This document shows, one piece after another, positions 44,977 through 54,985 of a stretch of DNA of 64,000 nucleotides. The stretch lies in contig NZ_JAJNMU010000006.1 of the NCBI RefSeq assembly GCF_022458865.1, positions 186,001 through 250,000 on the forward strand. Direction: 5' to 3'. Positions within the stretch are counted from its first letter, which is position 1. Every line of letters starts with the position of its first letter. The notes below the pieces were generated by a model. The model was not told the DNA's origin, did not search any database, and saw only the letters and a list, made by a program, of their open reading frames with translations. Both the position numbers and the translations under genes were made by a program. Source of the DNA: Paenibacillus periandrae (GTDB taxonomy: Bacteria; Bacillota; Bacilli; Paenibacillales; NBRC-103111).

Positions 44977-45876
44977 TCAATGCCGCCTTTCCTGATGCAT
45001 GCGCCTATCCATATATTGTCTCGGTGAACACCCATGGTATCTTTTAAACAATTGATAAAACTGGGCAGGACTCGTAAAGCCGACTTTTCCGCTAATTGCT
45101 GTTACCGACCATGCCTCAGTCAGCAAGAGCTGCTCCGCCCGCTTCATCCGGCGCATTTGAACATAAGACGTAAAGGTCATCCCCATTCCCTTCTTGAACA
45201 GCTTGGCAAAATAACTGTCATTGTAGTTCAATTTGCCGCTAACTGCAGTGAGGTGGCAAGGACCTTCGAGACCTTCTTCGATAAAGGCGAGAGCTGGGCG
45301 CAGCTTTTCGGCAAGATGGGGGTCCATGGATACGATTAACCGATCTTCGTCAATTTTAACGAGTAAGTGAAGGAGACCTTTCAAGCTTGCATTTACAGAC
45401 AGCTCATAGCCGCGCTGCTTATCCGACATATCCAACAGCATTAATTGGAGAATCCGAAATGCTTCTAGCTTGCATGCCGGGTATTTGATTAGCTTCTCGT
45501 TTAATGGGATCAAGCTGGTAGAGCGCCCCGTAAATGCAGCATAATAAGGCAGCAAGGACGGGTCCATAAACGACGCTACATCTGCATGACAAACAATATA
45601 CGTCAGCGCTTGCTGCCGATATTTATAAGAGCGATGCAGTTCATTGGAGCCGAGCATCACCACATCGCCAGCTTGCAGCTCATAGCTGCAAGTGGTTGTT
45701 TCCATCCGCAGCACTCCCTCTACAACGGCTATCCACTCCATTTCTTGATGGTAGTGCCAAATGCCATACTGCTCCGATGCCTCATTGGCATGACGAATGG
45801 TCCATATCTTCAGTCTGAAATAAGGGTCCGAATAGTCCACCTGTTCTTTATCGTACGCTTCAAGGTTAACGGGCAC
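44977..45876 (-). CDS. AraC family regulator with cupin sensor domain
   Basis: About 299 residues from a GTG at 45876 (GGAGG seven bases upstream); the open frame runs further to 46005. An N-terminal cupin domain (WHYHQEMEWIAVVEGVLRME; LQAGDVVMLGSNELHRSY) precedes a C-terminal AraC double helix-turn-helix (SGKLNYNDSYFAKLFKKGMG; SGKVGFTSPAQFYQLFKRYH). It is divergent from the large glycosidase at 46027 with about 150 bases between them. It most likely senses a sugar and activates that gene. Confidence 0.9.
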   Translation of the reverse strand: MPVNLEAYDKEQVDYSDPYFRLKIWTIRHANEASEQYGIWHYHQEMEWIAVVEGVLRMETTTCSYELQAGDVVMLGSNELHRSYKYRQQALTYIVCHADVASFMDPSLLPYYAAFTGRSTSLIPLNEKLIKYPACKLEAFRILQLMLLDMSDKQRGYELSVNASLKGLLHLLVKIDEDRLIVSMDPHLAEKLRPALAFIEEGLEGPCHLTAVSGKLNYNDSYFAKLFKKGMGMTFTSYVQMRRMKRAEQLLLTEAWSVTAISGKVGFTSPAQFYQLFKRYHGCSPRQYMDRRMHQERRH

Positions 45877-46026
45877 AGCGGTTCCTCCGACTTCTTCTTG
45901 TCTTGTCTCTATTTTATCATAAATATCCGATTCCAAGACATATTTACCTGATATCAAGAGGCTTTCTTCTACATAATTAACTAAAATAAAGAGAAGGAAA
46001 GCCACTATGGAAGGAGTGTACTTGGC

Positions 46027-48726
46027 ATGAAAAGTTTACCTGCTGGCCATGACCTGAGGCTGCCGGCTTGGGGCCCTTATACGAAGCAATATATGGGCAT
46101 CTCCCATATCAGCGATCAAGCGCGTGGATTACGCTTTGACCTCAGCTTAATGCCGGGATTTTATAGAAGAAAGATTGACATCCCCTCCGTGTTATGGGAA
46201 TCCGGCTATCATCCGTGGGAAGCTACGGCAGATTACAGCTTTTTCTCTCACCGCCATGAGCTGGAATGGAAGGATGAAGTGTACACGGATATATCATTTA
46301 GCCGACTGGACGATAACTCTCGTCTGGTACGTGCGGGATTCGTCAATCAGACCAACCATGCTCAAAACCTGGTGCTGCATTGGATGGCTTCCCTTCAACC
46401 GCCCCGGCTTCCGGGACATAGGGATATTCATATATGCGCTGAGGCTCGTCTGCCTCAAGGAGCCCAATGGATAGATTCACTTGATTACAAGGAATTGACC
46501 TTTGCACGCCCTCGCCCATCCGACGGTTTAGTGTATGACGGCTACTTGCGTGGAGAAACTCGCGGTCAGCATTATACCGGCGGCTCTGCCATTGGACAAG
46601 GCTTCGGTAAGGATGAATGCGATCTGCTGCACTATGAAGTACATCTGAACACCCCCTTGCAAGAAGGCACATTTCTCCTCCGATATCAAGCATCTCAAAA
46701 CGGAGATCTCGATATTCGAATCGGTCAACAGTCCTATCGCTTGAATGTGCGTAAATCAAAGGAGCTTCGTACTTCAACTATACTCGTAGGCGGAATCCCT
46801 GCAGGCTCGTTCAGCGTTGAACTATACGGGACAGACACAGGAGCCATAATAATAGATGGATTTACACTAATCGAACAAGCTGATATCGAAGCTGTTTCTT
46901 TCCCTGACTTACCCTGGCAAACGGATCCTGAGCTTCTGGAGGGCCCTGTCACAGGCAGCCTGATTCTCCGGTATGACAACTGCCCTTATCATTACGGACT
47001 TATGTGGAATTATCCCGATGTCGAGGTTCGGCAATATAAGAATGACGAGTTGGATCGTTATGCGCGTCATACGGTTCACAATCATGTCGACGAGGTCCTT
47101 CTCGGGAATGAGAAAGGCCACTTTACGAATATTTTCATGCGGCCGATTCACTTGAAGCCGAATTCATCCATTACCCTGCACGGCATGGTTTGCTCTGGCT
47201 CATACGAGGAGGTGCAAGCTGCCCTTCAGCAGTTTACCTTGAAGGATGAGCAGTGCGAGATTGTTTATCAAGCAGCAAGGGCAGGGCTGAATCGCCCTTC
47301 CATCTATCCGACAGGCGATACCTACCTGTTCAGCCAGCAATTAATGAGAGCTACGCTGCTCACGAATACGGTATTTCCTGTTTATACGAAGCGCAGCTAT
47401 ATCCGTCACCATACACCCGGCCGATGGTGGGATTCACTTTATACGTGGGATTCCGGATTTATCGGACTCGGTCTCACCGAGCTGGATACCCAGCGTGCGC
47501 TGGACTGCTTGAATGCCTATTTGACTGAGCCGGGGGATTCTCAGGCTGCCTTCATCCATCATGGCAGTCCGGTGCCTGTCCAACATTATTTGTTCCTGGA
47601 ATTGTGGAACCGCGGCCAAGCTCAAGCCTACGTACATGCTTTATATCCGCAATTAAGGCAATATTACTTGTTTCTAGCCGGCAAGATCGGCGGCTCCACA
47701 ACAGCTACAAGCCATTCAGGATTGCTAAAAACATGGGATTACTTCTACAATTCCGGGGGTTGGGACGACTATCCGCCTCAGAAATATGTACATGCACAAG
47801 CATTGGAGCTTACAGTTGCACCTGTTATTACTACAAGTCAAGCCATTCGCGCTGCTAAAATACTTAAAATGGCTGCCCGCATGTCGGATGCATGGCTGAA
47901 GGATATTCCGGAGTACGAGACAGATATCCGCTTATGGAGTGAAGCGCTTGAAGCGTATGCTTGGGATGAAGAAGCCGGATATTACAGCTATGTTGTTCAT
48001 GACGAAGATGGCCAACCCGAAGGCATCCTTCGGCATGCTTCAGGCGCCAATTATAACAGGGGCATGGATGGCCTGTATCCTTTAGTTGCCGGAATTTGCA
48101 CCAAAGAGCGGGCCGAACGGCTGATCTCCGCGTTATTTGATGAAACCCGGCTCTGGACGCCAATCGGAATATCGACAGTTGACCAAAGCGCCCCCTACTA
48201 TCGAGCAGACGGGTACTGGAACGGTGCAGTCTGGATGCCTCACCAGTGGTTTTTCTGGAAAACGATGCTGGACTTGGGTCATCCCGAGCTGGCTTTCCGA
48301 ATTGCCGATACAGCGCTTACGGTATGGAAACAAGAAACGGAAACGACTTATAACTGCTACGAGCATTTTATCGTGCAAACCGGGCGCGGAGCAGGATGGC
48401 ATCATTTTGGCGGGCTGTCGGCCCCTGTCTTGAACTGGTTCGCCGCTTATTATGAACGAGGCAAGGTTTCTGTCGGGTTCAATGTATGGATGCTGGAACA
48501 GTCCTTTAACGAGACGCTCACTGCATATAACGCCAAATTCTGCTATGAAGGGGCTACCGATCAACCTTTCAGCTTGATTGTCAATATGGCGAGCGGGCGC
48601 CAGTATGAAGCCAGCAGTACGGGTTGTGTTGTAACTTGGACAATGAACCCGTGCGGTGGCTTGGAACTAGTTATCACCGACTGCCTGCCGCAGGCTGCCA
48701 TAAGGATTCAAGCTGTCGATGCCTAG
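46027..48726 (+). CDS. Large (alpha/alpha)6-barrel glycosidase, trehalase/GH63-like
   Basis: 899 residues, no signal peptide, so probably cytoplasmic. The N-terminal 400 residues are beta-rich with an inserted jelly-roll-like part (about 190-290). The C-terminal 480 residues are an (alpha/alpha)6 toroid: RWWDSLYTWDSGFIGLGLTE, KTWDYFYNSGGWDDYPPQKY, NYNRGMDGLYPLVAG, YWNGAVWMPHQWFFWK, YNCYEHF, GAGWHHFGGLSAPVLNW. These match the MGH1/GH63/trehalase-type clan, where an Asp and a Glu act as acid and base; the WDSG and WDDY aspartates and the CYEHF glutamate are candidates. AAGGAGTG precedes the ATG. The sugar is unknown. Confidence 0.78.
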   Translation: MKSLPAGHDLRLPAWGPYTKQYMGISHISDQARGLRFDLSLMPGFYRRKIDIPSVLWESGYHPWEATADYSFFSHRHELEWKDEVYTDISFSRLDDNSRLVRAGFVNQTNHAQNLVLHWMASLQPPRLPGHRDIHICAEARLPQGAQWIDSLDYKELTFARPRPSDGLVYDGYLRGETRGQHYTGGSAIGQGFGKDECDLLHYEVHLNTPLQEGTFLLRYQASQNGDLDIRIGQQSYRLNVRKSKELRTSTILVGGIPAGSFSVELYGTDTGAIIIDGFTLIEQADIEAVSFPDLPWQTDPELLEGPVTGSLILRYDNCPYHYGLMWNYPDVEVRQYKNDELDRYARHTVHNHVDEVLLGNEKGHFTNIFMRPIHLKPNSSITLHGMVCSGSYEEVQAALQQFTLKDEQCEIVYQAARAGLNRPSIYPTGDTYLFSQQLMRATLLTNTVFPVYTKRSYIRHHTPGRWWDSLYTWDSGFIGLGLTELDTQRALDCLNAYLTEPGDSQAAFIHHGSPVPVQHYLFLELWNRGQAQAYVHALYPQLRQYYLFLAGKIGGSTTATSHSGLLKTWDYFYNSGGWDDYPPQKYVHAQALELTVAPVITTSQAIRAAKILKMAARMSDAWLKDIPEYETDIRLWSEALEAYAWDEEAGYYSYVVHDEDGQPEGILRHASGANYNRGMDGLYPLVAGICTKERAERLISALFDETRLWTPIGISTVDQSAPYYRADGYWNGAVWMPHQWFFWKTMLDLGHPELAFRIADTALTVWKQETETTYNCYEHFIVQTGRGAGWHHFGGLSAPVLNWFAAYYERGKVSVGFNVWMLEQSFNETLTAYNAKFCYEGATDQPFSLIVNMASGRQYEASSTGCVVTWTMNPCGGLELVITDCLPQAAIRIQAVDA

Positions 48727-48815
48727 AAGTCCGGTGAATAAGTCCCGCTGCGCCGTCAAATATCCTTGCTTCTCCAGGATCATTTGGCCGCTCCGTTCAT
48801 GATTCACCGGACTTC
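48726..48815. repeat. Long hairpin after the glycosidase gene
   Basis: Perfect 14-base arms GAAGTCCGGTGAAT and ATTCACCGGACTTC enclose 62 bases that contain a smaller ATCCT/AGGAT stem. It begins at the glycosidase stop codon. It has no T-run of its own; the real terminator follows at 48844. It may be a 3' UTR structure. Confidence 0.55.
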
Positions 48816-48843
48816 AAGTTGTTTATAAATTTTTGTCATAACA

Positions 48844-48878
48844 AACAACGCATCTATCCCTGAGATAGATGCGTTGTT
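48844..48878. terminator. Bidirectional terminator between convergent genes
   Basis: Perfect 15-base arms AACAACGCATCTATC/GATAGATGCGTTGTT around a 5-base loop. It sits between the glycosidase gene (plus) and the histidine kinase gene (minus) and can serve both. Confidence 0.85.
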
Positions 48879-48907
48879 CACATATTATAATAGTTGCATA
48901 GCCCACT

Positions 48908-50710
48908 TCAAATATAGGGGATTTTAACTATCACTGTCGTTCCATAACCTACCTGGCTTTCTATCCCTACTCCATAATCTTCTCCAAACAGCAGCTTTAT
49001 CCTGTTATTTATATTGGAAAGACCGATACTTTTTCCATCAAAATTGTTTCTCACTCTCTCCGATTCTTCCATATTCAGTTTCGCTTTCATGCTTTCCAGC
49101 TCATCGTTATCTATCCCTTTTCCAGAATCCGATACTTGAAAACATACATCTCCATTCGCATCTATATGACCGCTCACGCTAAGATGTCCTCCTGCGTCCA
49201 TACTTTCAAGTCCATGATATACTGAATTTTCAACGATGGGCTGCAATATCATTTTAGGTGTTTTCATTTCCAATAGCTTTTCATCAACATTTACTTCCAT
49301 AGAAAATTTGTTTTCATATCTAATTGAGATAATATTCAAATATGCTTTAATACATTGAATTTCTTCACTTATCCTAACAAGCTCGTCTTGTTTAATACTA
49401 TATCGAAATATCTTGGACATGCTTGAAGTGATCTGCGCAATTTCCTTGCTGCCGTATTCAAGTCCGATACTGCTTATGCAATTTAACGTATTATACAGAA
49501 AATGCGGGTTTATTTGACTTTGTAAGGCAGAAAATTCAGCCTGCTTTTTGCTGAGCTCTGACTCATATAATCTTCCCTGAGTATTAAATATATTTCTTGT
49601 CATCTCTTCCATTTTGTCAATCATGCTATTGATATCATAGGCCAACACTCCAACTTCATTGGTTGAGCGTACCTTTATCCTGAAGCCCATATCTCTTTCA
49701 CCAATTTTTCGCATATCTGCTACAAGCCCCATGACAGGTCGTGTTAGATTATTTAAGAAAAAATACCCGAGAATAATCATACTTAGACTTATACCAATTC
49801 CTGCTATAATACTAATATTTTTAATAGCATTCATGTCCGTTGTCAATTCATGCACCGGAATAATACTTACTATACTCCAGCCATCCGCCTGCTCCAGGCC
49901 TTTTTCCTGAACGATTACGTCTTCCCCGTTTATTGTTGTTTTTACTCCATTAGTTAAACTATTCCTATCTACTGAAAGTAGATCCTTGAATAAAGCGCCA
50001 CGTAAATTTGCATTATTGGATGCAATGGCCTCATTTCGGCTGTTTAGAATATACAAAGTAGAGTTAGGTGTCAATTCCGTATTTTCAACGAGTTCTTGCA
50101 TTTTTTCCGTATTAACCATAACTGAACAATAGCCAGTTTTTTGAGAAAAATGAACCCCGCCAATAGCTTCAATAATAGGTGCTATATAAAAGAAATATTC
50201 GTTTCCTGTTTTTTCGTTTTTTAATATGTTCGTAAACTTTCCTTTGTTAACAGACTCACTATCATTTTTATAATCACTGATAAATGTATCATATTGTTTC
50301 AAAAAAAAAATATCACCATTTGTGGAAGCTAAGCTGTAAACTCGTCTTCCTTGATTGTCATTAATAACAATTCCATTCACATAAGAATTAAAGGACCTCA
50401 TATACTCCATTAGATCCAGTACATAAGTGCCTATATCAAAATCCCTCGTATAATCATCCTCTGCAATGGTGAATTCTTGTATCTTTTTATTATTAACAGC
50501 TATGTTTGTACTGACCTTTATATCGTTAAAAACTGAATCTATCTTTTGGCGTGTTTGTTCGATGATTTTATTACCATAATTGGTAGCTCTATTCTGAGTC
50601 AAATTATAAAAGCTATAATAGAAATATAACTCCATTGATGTAAATATTATAATCGCGAATAAAAATATGAGTAATATCTGATGTTTGAGCTTTAATCTAC
50701 TAATCTTCAA
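48908..50710 (-). CDS. YesM-type sensor histidine kinase
   Basis: 600 residues. TM1 (ILLIFLFAIIIFTSMELYFY) is followed by an extracellular dCache-like sensor of about 250 residues, then TM2 (IIAGIGISLSMIILGYFFLN), a HAMP domain, and the His_kinase domain with phospho-acceptor SQINPHFLYNTLN. The ATPase domain has its N box VENSVYHGLE, G1 box DSGKGID and G2 box GIGLSNI-like KSIGLSNINNR. TTG start behind GGGGGAAT. It follows the YesN-type gene by about 37 bases, so they form a pair that probably senses extracellular sugar and controls ABC system A. Confidence 0.92.
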   Translation of the reverse strand: MKISRLKLKHQILLIFLFAIIIFTSMELYFYYSFYNLTQNRATNYGNKIIEQTRQKIDSVFNDIKVSTNIAVNNKKIQEFTIAEDDYTRDFDIGTYVLDLMEYMRSFNSYVNGIVINDNQGRRVYSLASTNGDIFFLKQYDTFISDYKNDSESVNKGKFTNILKNEKTGNEYFFYIAPIIEAIGGVHFSQKTGYCSVMVNTEKMQELVENTELTPNSTLYILNSRNEAIASNNANLRGALFKDLLSVDRNSLTNGVKTTINGEDVIVQEKGLEQADGWSIVSIIPVHELTTDMNAIKNISIIAGIGISLSMIILGYFFLNNLTRPVMGLVADMRKIGERDMGFRIKVRSTNEVGVLAYDINSMIDKMEEMTRNIFNTQGRLYESELSKKQAEFSALQSQINPHFLYNTLNCISSIGLEYGSKEIAQITSSMSKIFRYSIKQDELVRISEEIQCIKAYLNIISIRYENKFSMEVNVDEKLLEMKTPKMILQPIVENSVYHGLESMDAGGHLSVSGHIDANGDVCFQVSDSGKGIDNDELESMKAKLNMEESERVRNNFDGKSIGLSNINNRIKLLFGEDYGVGIESQVGYGTTVIVKIPYI

Positions 50711-50747
50711 ATTCCCCCACTCCGATCCTGCAACAAGGTTATATCAA

Positions 50748-52181
50748 TCAGCTTTTTCTGAACTTCGTAGGCGTTATCCCACATTGCTTTTTAAATACTT
50801 TATTGAAGTAATAGTAATCAGAAAATCCCACTTTTGTTGTAATTTCTTCAATTGATAATTCGGTATGTTTCAATAGCTCACAAGCTTTTTTTATCCTCAA
50901 TTCAGTTACATATTCCGAAAAGGTTTTTCCCAAAACTTTTTTAAACAGTTGGCAGCAATATACTTGGTTTATAAAAAATTTTACGGATAAATCTTTAAGA
51001 TATAGCTTGTGCTGAAAATTATTGTCGATATATTTAACCATCTGAATAAAATAAGAGTTGATATCACCTTCATTTACAGACTCGCTGTTCAACTGCTTTA
51101 TATAAATAAAAATGTCATATAAAAAACTGCATAATGACTCAAAGTTTTTAAAGCGCTCTTTCAGTTCAGAGTAATTCAGGAAATCGAGCTCCATATATCT
51201 TAACTCTTCGTAATAGGTGTTAACCAACACACTGACCACTTGATTCCATAAATAAACCACCTCTCCCATACCCAAATTATTTTGTTTGAAAGAATACATA
51301 AGTCTTTTCATGATGACATCCATTTCTTCAAACTTATTCTCTTGAATAATAGAAGAAATTCCATCTATAAACGGCTTAACCAAATTAAGCTTTGGCTCGT
51401 ATTCAAATATACCTTGCTCTTCATTTAAAAATATGTTTGACGCTGCGATATCTGATTCCTTTATTAGCTTTGCAATATTTTCATAATGATTAGAAATGCT
51501 GCTGATTCCTACCGCTTTTATATCTGAACCACTGAATACTGCAGAATCAAATCTATCCAAATCCGTTCTTTGTTCACTTTTGAGAATATATAGTGTCTTT
51601 CTTGATCCAAATTCAACTTCCAATGTATGTTTACTATCAAAAAACGGTCTGTCTTTATCATCCTTCTTTTCGCTATTTGAATACATGATAAGTACACGAT
51701 AGTAATAGTCCGATGTATGATCAAAAAATGGAGTTAAATGTTTTAATTCTCTTTTATCCGTTGAGATTAGTGCCTCTAAAATAAGGTTATTTCTCATACT
51801 TTTCTTTTTAGAAAAATGCAATGCCAGCTTTTCGATTAACGGATCTGCCATCTCAATATCTATGGGCTTCAGGAAATAATCCAGCGCACCATACCTTAAG
51901 GCCTCCTGCGCGTATGCAAATTCAGCGAAACCGCTTACAATAACGAACTCAACATCCAATTCCTTTTTTTTGGTCATTTTAATAAGGTCAAGGCCGGAAA
52001 TTTCAGGCATTCTTATATCTGTAAAAACGAGATCAGGACGCTCTTCGCACATAAAATCAATTGCCTTATGGACGCTTGTAAATTGGCCTGTGATTTCAAA
52101 CCCGTATTTATTCCAGTTAAATGCATTCCGTATTCCTTTTATCGCCCACGGTTCATCATCTATAATAATAACACTATACAT
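50748..52181 (-). CDS. YesN-type response regulator (receiver plus AraC HTH)
   Basis: 477 residues. The receiver domain 1-120 has the IIIDDEPW acidic pair, phospho-acceptor in DLVFTDIRMPEISG, and DYFLKPI lysine. The middle region is unclassified, and the C-terminal AraC double helix-turn-helix (LSVKFFINQVYCCQLFKKVL; TTKVGFSDYYYFNKVFKKQC) binds DNA. AAGGGGG precedes the ATG. It is cognate to the kinase gene directly downstream and likely activates the binding-protein/permease operon upstream. Confidence 0.92.
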   Translation of the reverse strand: MYSVIIIDDEPWAIKGIRNAFNWNKYGFEITGQFTSVHKAIDFMCEERPDLVFTDIRMPEISGLDLIKMTKKKELDVEFVIVSGFAEFAYAQEALRYGALDYFLKPIDIEMADPLIEKLALHFSKKKSMRNNLILEALISTDKRELKHLTPFFDHTSDYYYRVLIMYSNSEKKDDKDRPFFDSKHTLEVEFGSRKTLYILKSEQRTDLDRFDSAVFSGSDIKAVGISSISNHYENIAKLIKESDIAASNIFLNEEQGIFEYEPKLNLVKPFIDGISSIIQENKFEEMDVIMKRLMYSFKQNNLGMGEVVYLWNQVVSVLVNTYYEELRYMELDFLNYSELKERFKNFESLCSFLYDIFIYIKQLNSESVNEGDINSYFIQMVKYIDNNFQHKLYLKDLSVKFFINQVYCCQLFKKVLGKTFSEYVTELRIKKACELLKHTELSIEEITTKVGFSDYYYFNKVFKKQCGITPTKFRKS

Positions 52182-52301
52182 AAGTACCCCCTTGATAGCT
52201 GATATACCTATTCCTAACAGCCTGTCCGCCTGCCGTCCTATAATCTGCTAAAATTTTAACTCTTTACCCGCAAAATAACAAGACAGCCAAACGTTCCATG
52301 A

Positions 52302-52344
52302 TAAAAACCTATGGATATAACGCCGTTATGTCCATAGGCTTTTA
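52302..52344 (-). terminator. Terminator between binding-protein and response-regulator genes
   Basis: Nearly perfect inverted repeat (AAAACCTATGGATATAACG with GTTATGTCCATAGGCTTTT); on the minus strand it ends in GGTTTTTAT. It should end or attenuate the permease/binding-protein transcript before the two-component genes. Confidence 0.8.
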
Positions 52345-52393
52345 ACTTATCCGCTGATACGTCAACGGCCTATATGAACTTTTGGATTACTTC

Positions 52394-53980
52394 TTACTTC
52401 TTATTGGATTGCATTGCCTTGTAGATTTTCACATTCTCATCCATTACAGTCTGCCCGCCTGCTGCCATATACTCTGCAACCAGCTTATCGTACAAGCTGT
52501 CGAATTCTGCAGGCTTGCAAACAATAAGCTTATCCGTCATTTGTTTGTCCATATCCCCAAGTGTTTTGCCAAACTTAATATTAGACTCACTTGGCGTATC
52601 ATAGAAGAAATTTGTGTAAGTATCCGTAGTATTGATTTTGTATGATTTTTCTGCAGCATCTTCGAGACCTGGAGCCGATGCAGCTAAAGCCTTAATATTC
52701 TTCTGAGGATCACCCAGCTCCACACCATTTACGACCAATGTAAGATCAAGATTTAGATTACTGGTTTGCATGTTGTCCCCTGTTTGACTGACAACCTGCG
52801 GAATACCATTCACCATCTTATGATTAACGCCTTCCTGTCCGTATTGCAGGAAAAATAATACTTTGGGGTCTGACATCCAGTTTAAGTATTTAATTGCCAG
52901 CTCTGCATTTTTACTGCTCTTAGGGATAAAGATATTCACTCCATTTTCATTGTACGCGATTTTCTTGTATTTCCCTTCAGCATTCTTAAAAGTATCAATA
53001 GGAACAAAGTTTGCGTTAGGTACATTTGCTTTTAAGGGCTCACTGATATTTTGCCTTAACGGATAATCCCAGTTAGCAACCATGAATCCAACTTTACCAT
53101 TTGTAACGTCAGCATCCGCCTGCTTAGCCGTTTTGTCTAGAGCAAAATCAGGGCTGATTAATTTTTCATTGTAGAGCTTGTTAAGAAACTTGAGCGCATC
53201 CTTATTTCCGGGTCTTAGCCAGCTCGGAGTTGTAACGAATTCCTCCTCCGACTGCTTCCCCCAGAAAGATTCGCCTAAATTTCCATAGTTATAGTTCATA
53301 CCGGTTGCTGCCAAACCCCAGGGAATAACCCGATCTACGCCTCCAGGATTTTTATCTCTGAATGCAATTAAAGTATTATATAATTCATCTCGGGTGGTAG
53401 GAATGGGCATCCCCAATTTATCCAGCCAATCCTTTCTAATAAACATACCATTCCATGCGAGCGAAGTTCTTTTTGCAGGGATCGCCATCTGCTTCCCACC
53501 AAAAAGTCCGTAAGAAAGAACGGTCTTACCGAGATAATTCGTTAATTCCTTACCATGCTTAGCTAATAAATCATCCAATTGAGTAATACCATTAACCTTA
53601 GCGTATCGTGATACGGTTGCGCTGTCATAAGTAAATGATATATCAGGCGCCTCGCCTGCAGCCATCAATACATTGAGCTTATCAATTTCCTGTGACCTGG
53701 GTACCGGAACGAACTTCACAACCGCATTATTCGGTTTTCCGAAATTTTCATTAATGTACCGTGTCCAGGTATTATTGTTCAAATCCGGTTGCCCCTGTAT
53801 GCCTCTGTCAAATACTTCAACCGTTAATGTAACCGGCGTACCTGAAGGCGTTGCAGCTGCTGTTGCTGTTGCTGTTGCTGTTGACTGGCCTTCTTTTTTA
53901 CTCCCGCTTTCACATCCTGCCACTGTACTTATTAATAGCGTCATAACCGGTAATACAGCCAACCATTTTTTATTTTTCAT
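52394..53980 (-). CDS. Extracellular sugar-binding lipoprotein, ABC system A
   Basis: 528 residues. A lipoprotein signal peptide ends at LLISTVAGC with the lipidated cysteine, followed by an Ala/Thr-rich linker (TATATATAAATPSG). The mature part is a type 1 solute-binding protein of the LipO/YtcQ class (FVPVPRSQEIDKLNVLMAAG with EAPDI; GMFIRKDWLDKLGMPIPTTR with DELY; KYLNWMSDPKVLFFLQYGQE). It delivers an oligosaccharide to the two permeases encoded just upstream. AGGAGAGG precedes the ATG. The sugar is unknown; plant polysaccharide oligomers are common for this class. Confidence 0.92.
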   Translation of the reverse strand: MKNKKWLAVLPVMTLLISTVAGCESGSKKEGQSTATATATAAATPSGTPVTLTVEVFDRGIQGQPDLNNNTWTRYINENFGKPNNAVVKFVPVPRSQEIDKLNVLMAAGEAPDISFTYDSATVSRYAKVNGITQLDDLLAKHGKELTNYLGKTVLSYGLFGGKQMAIPAKRTSLAWNGMFIRKDWLDKLGMPIPTTRDELYNTLIAFRDKNPGGVDRVIPWGLAATGMNYNYGNLGESFWGKQSEEEFVTTPSWLRPGNKDALKFLNKLYNEKLISPDFALDKTAKQADADVTNGKVGFMVANWDYPLRQNISEPLKANVPNANFVPIDTFKNAEGKYKKIAYNENGVNIFIPKSSKNAELAIKYLNWMSDPKVLFFLQYGQEGVNHKMVNGIPQVVSQTGDNMQTSNLNLDLTLVVNGVELGDPQKNIKALAASAPGLEDAAEKSYKINTTDTYTNFFYDTPSESNIKFGKTLGDMDKQMTDKLIVCKPAEFDSLYDKLVAEYMAAGGQTVMDENVKIYKAMQSNKK

Positions 53981-54099
53981 TTTTGACCTCTCCTTTAATA
54001 CTTAGTCATTTCGAAAATTGTATAGCCATTTGTATGAGTGCCTCACCAATCCTGGCTGATCGGCAAAGTAACCACCTCCTTTCTTTTCCAGATTCAGTA

Positions 54100-54975
54100 T
54101 CAGCCCTTAATTGCCCCCGTCATGACACCATCAACAAAATATTTTTGAAGTTTAGGGTAAACAACTAATATAGGAATTGTCGCAAACATTACACTTGCCG
54201 CTTTCAATGACTCAGGAACAATAAAGGCACCCATGCTCCCCTCACCTTGCTGGGCATCTAACTGTTGATTTGCAGTTATAATTTGATACAGCTTTAATTG
54301 CATCGGATATAAGTTCTTATCTGTTATATAAAAAAGTGCATCTTGAAAACCATTCCATCTGTCAACCGCATAAAAGAGGCTTAAGGTTGCTATAGCAGGC
54401 AAAGATAGTGGAAGCACTATCCGTACAAGTATCCCCAGTTCATTACAGCCATCTATGGATGCCGATTCTTCCAGGCTTTCCGGAAGTGATGAGAAGAAGG
54501 TCTTTAGTATGATCAAATTGAAAACACTCATAGCACCAGGCAAAACCAAGCTCCATATCGTATTGATCATTAGCAGGTTTTTTACCAGAATATAGCTCGG
54601 TATCAAACCTCCACTAAAATACATCGTAAATACCAGGATTGTTAAAAAAAAGCTTCTTCCCTTTAATCGTTTCTTTGTAAGCGGATACGCTGCACATATG
54701 GTTAAAAACATACAAATTATTGTATATAAAATTGTAAGAACAATGGTATACCCAAGTGTATAAATCATCTCTATATCGTTTAAGATCGTTTTATAGGTTT
54801 CAATTGTGAAATCTACCGGCCAAAGCGCAACCTTCTGGGAAATAATTGCATTATTCGAGCTTAGAGAAAGAGCAATCATATACAGAAATGGAACCAGACA
54901 AGTAATGGCTACTCCAGTAAGGAATAATATAATACATAAATCAATTAAATTAGTTTTTTGCTTTCTACTCAACAA
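54100..54975 (-). CDS. Carbohydrate ABC permease (LplC/YtcP type), system A
   Basis: About 291 residues, six TM segments, with the ABC permease EAA motif as EESASIDGCNELGILVRIVL, then PLSLPAIATL. The TTG at 54975 is preferred: it lies ten bases after the LplB-type stop codon and behind GAGGAG, whereas the longer frame overlaps the upstream gene by 35 bases. It ends VDGVMTGAIKG, the family's typical C-terminus. It forms the channel with the LplB-type protein. Confidence 0.93.
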   Translation of the reverse strand: MLSRKQKTNLIDLCIILFLTGVAITCLVPFLYMIALSLSSNNAIISQKVALWPVDFTIETYKTILNDIEMIYTLGYTIVLTILYTIICMFLTICAAYPLTKKRLKGRSFFLTILVFTMYFSGGLIPSYILVKNLLMINTIWSLVLPGAMSVFNLIILKTFFSSLPESLEESASIDGCNELGILVRIVLPLSLPAIATLSLFYAVDRWNGFQDALFYITDKNLYPMQLKLYQIITANQQLDAQQGEGSMGAFIVPESLKAASVMFATIPILVVYPKLQKYFVDGVMTGAIKG

Positions 54976-54985
54976 CCCCAACTCC

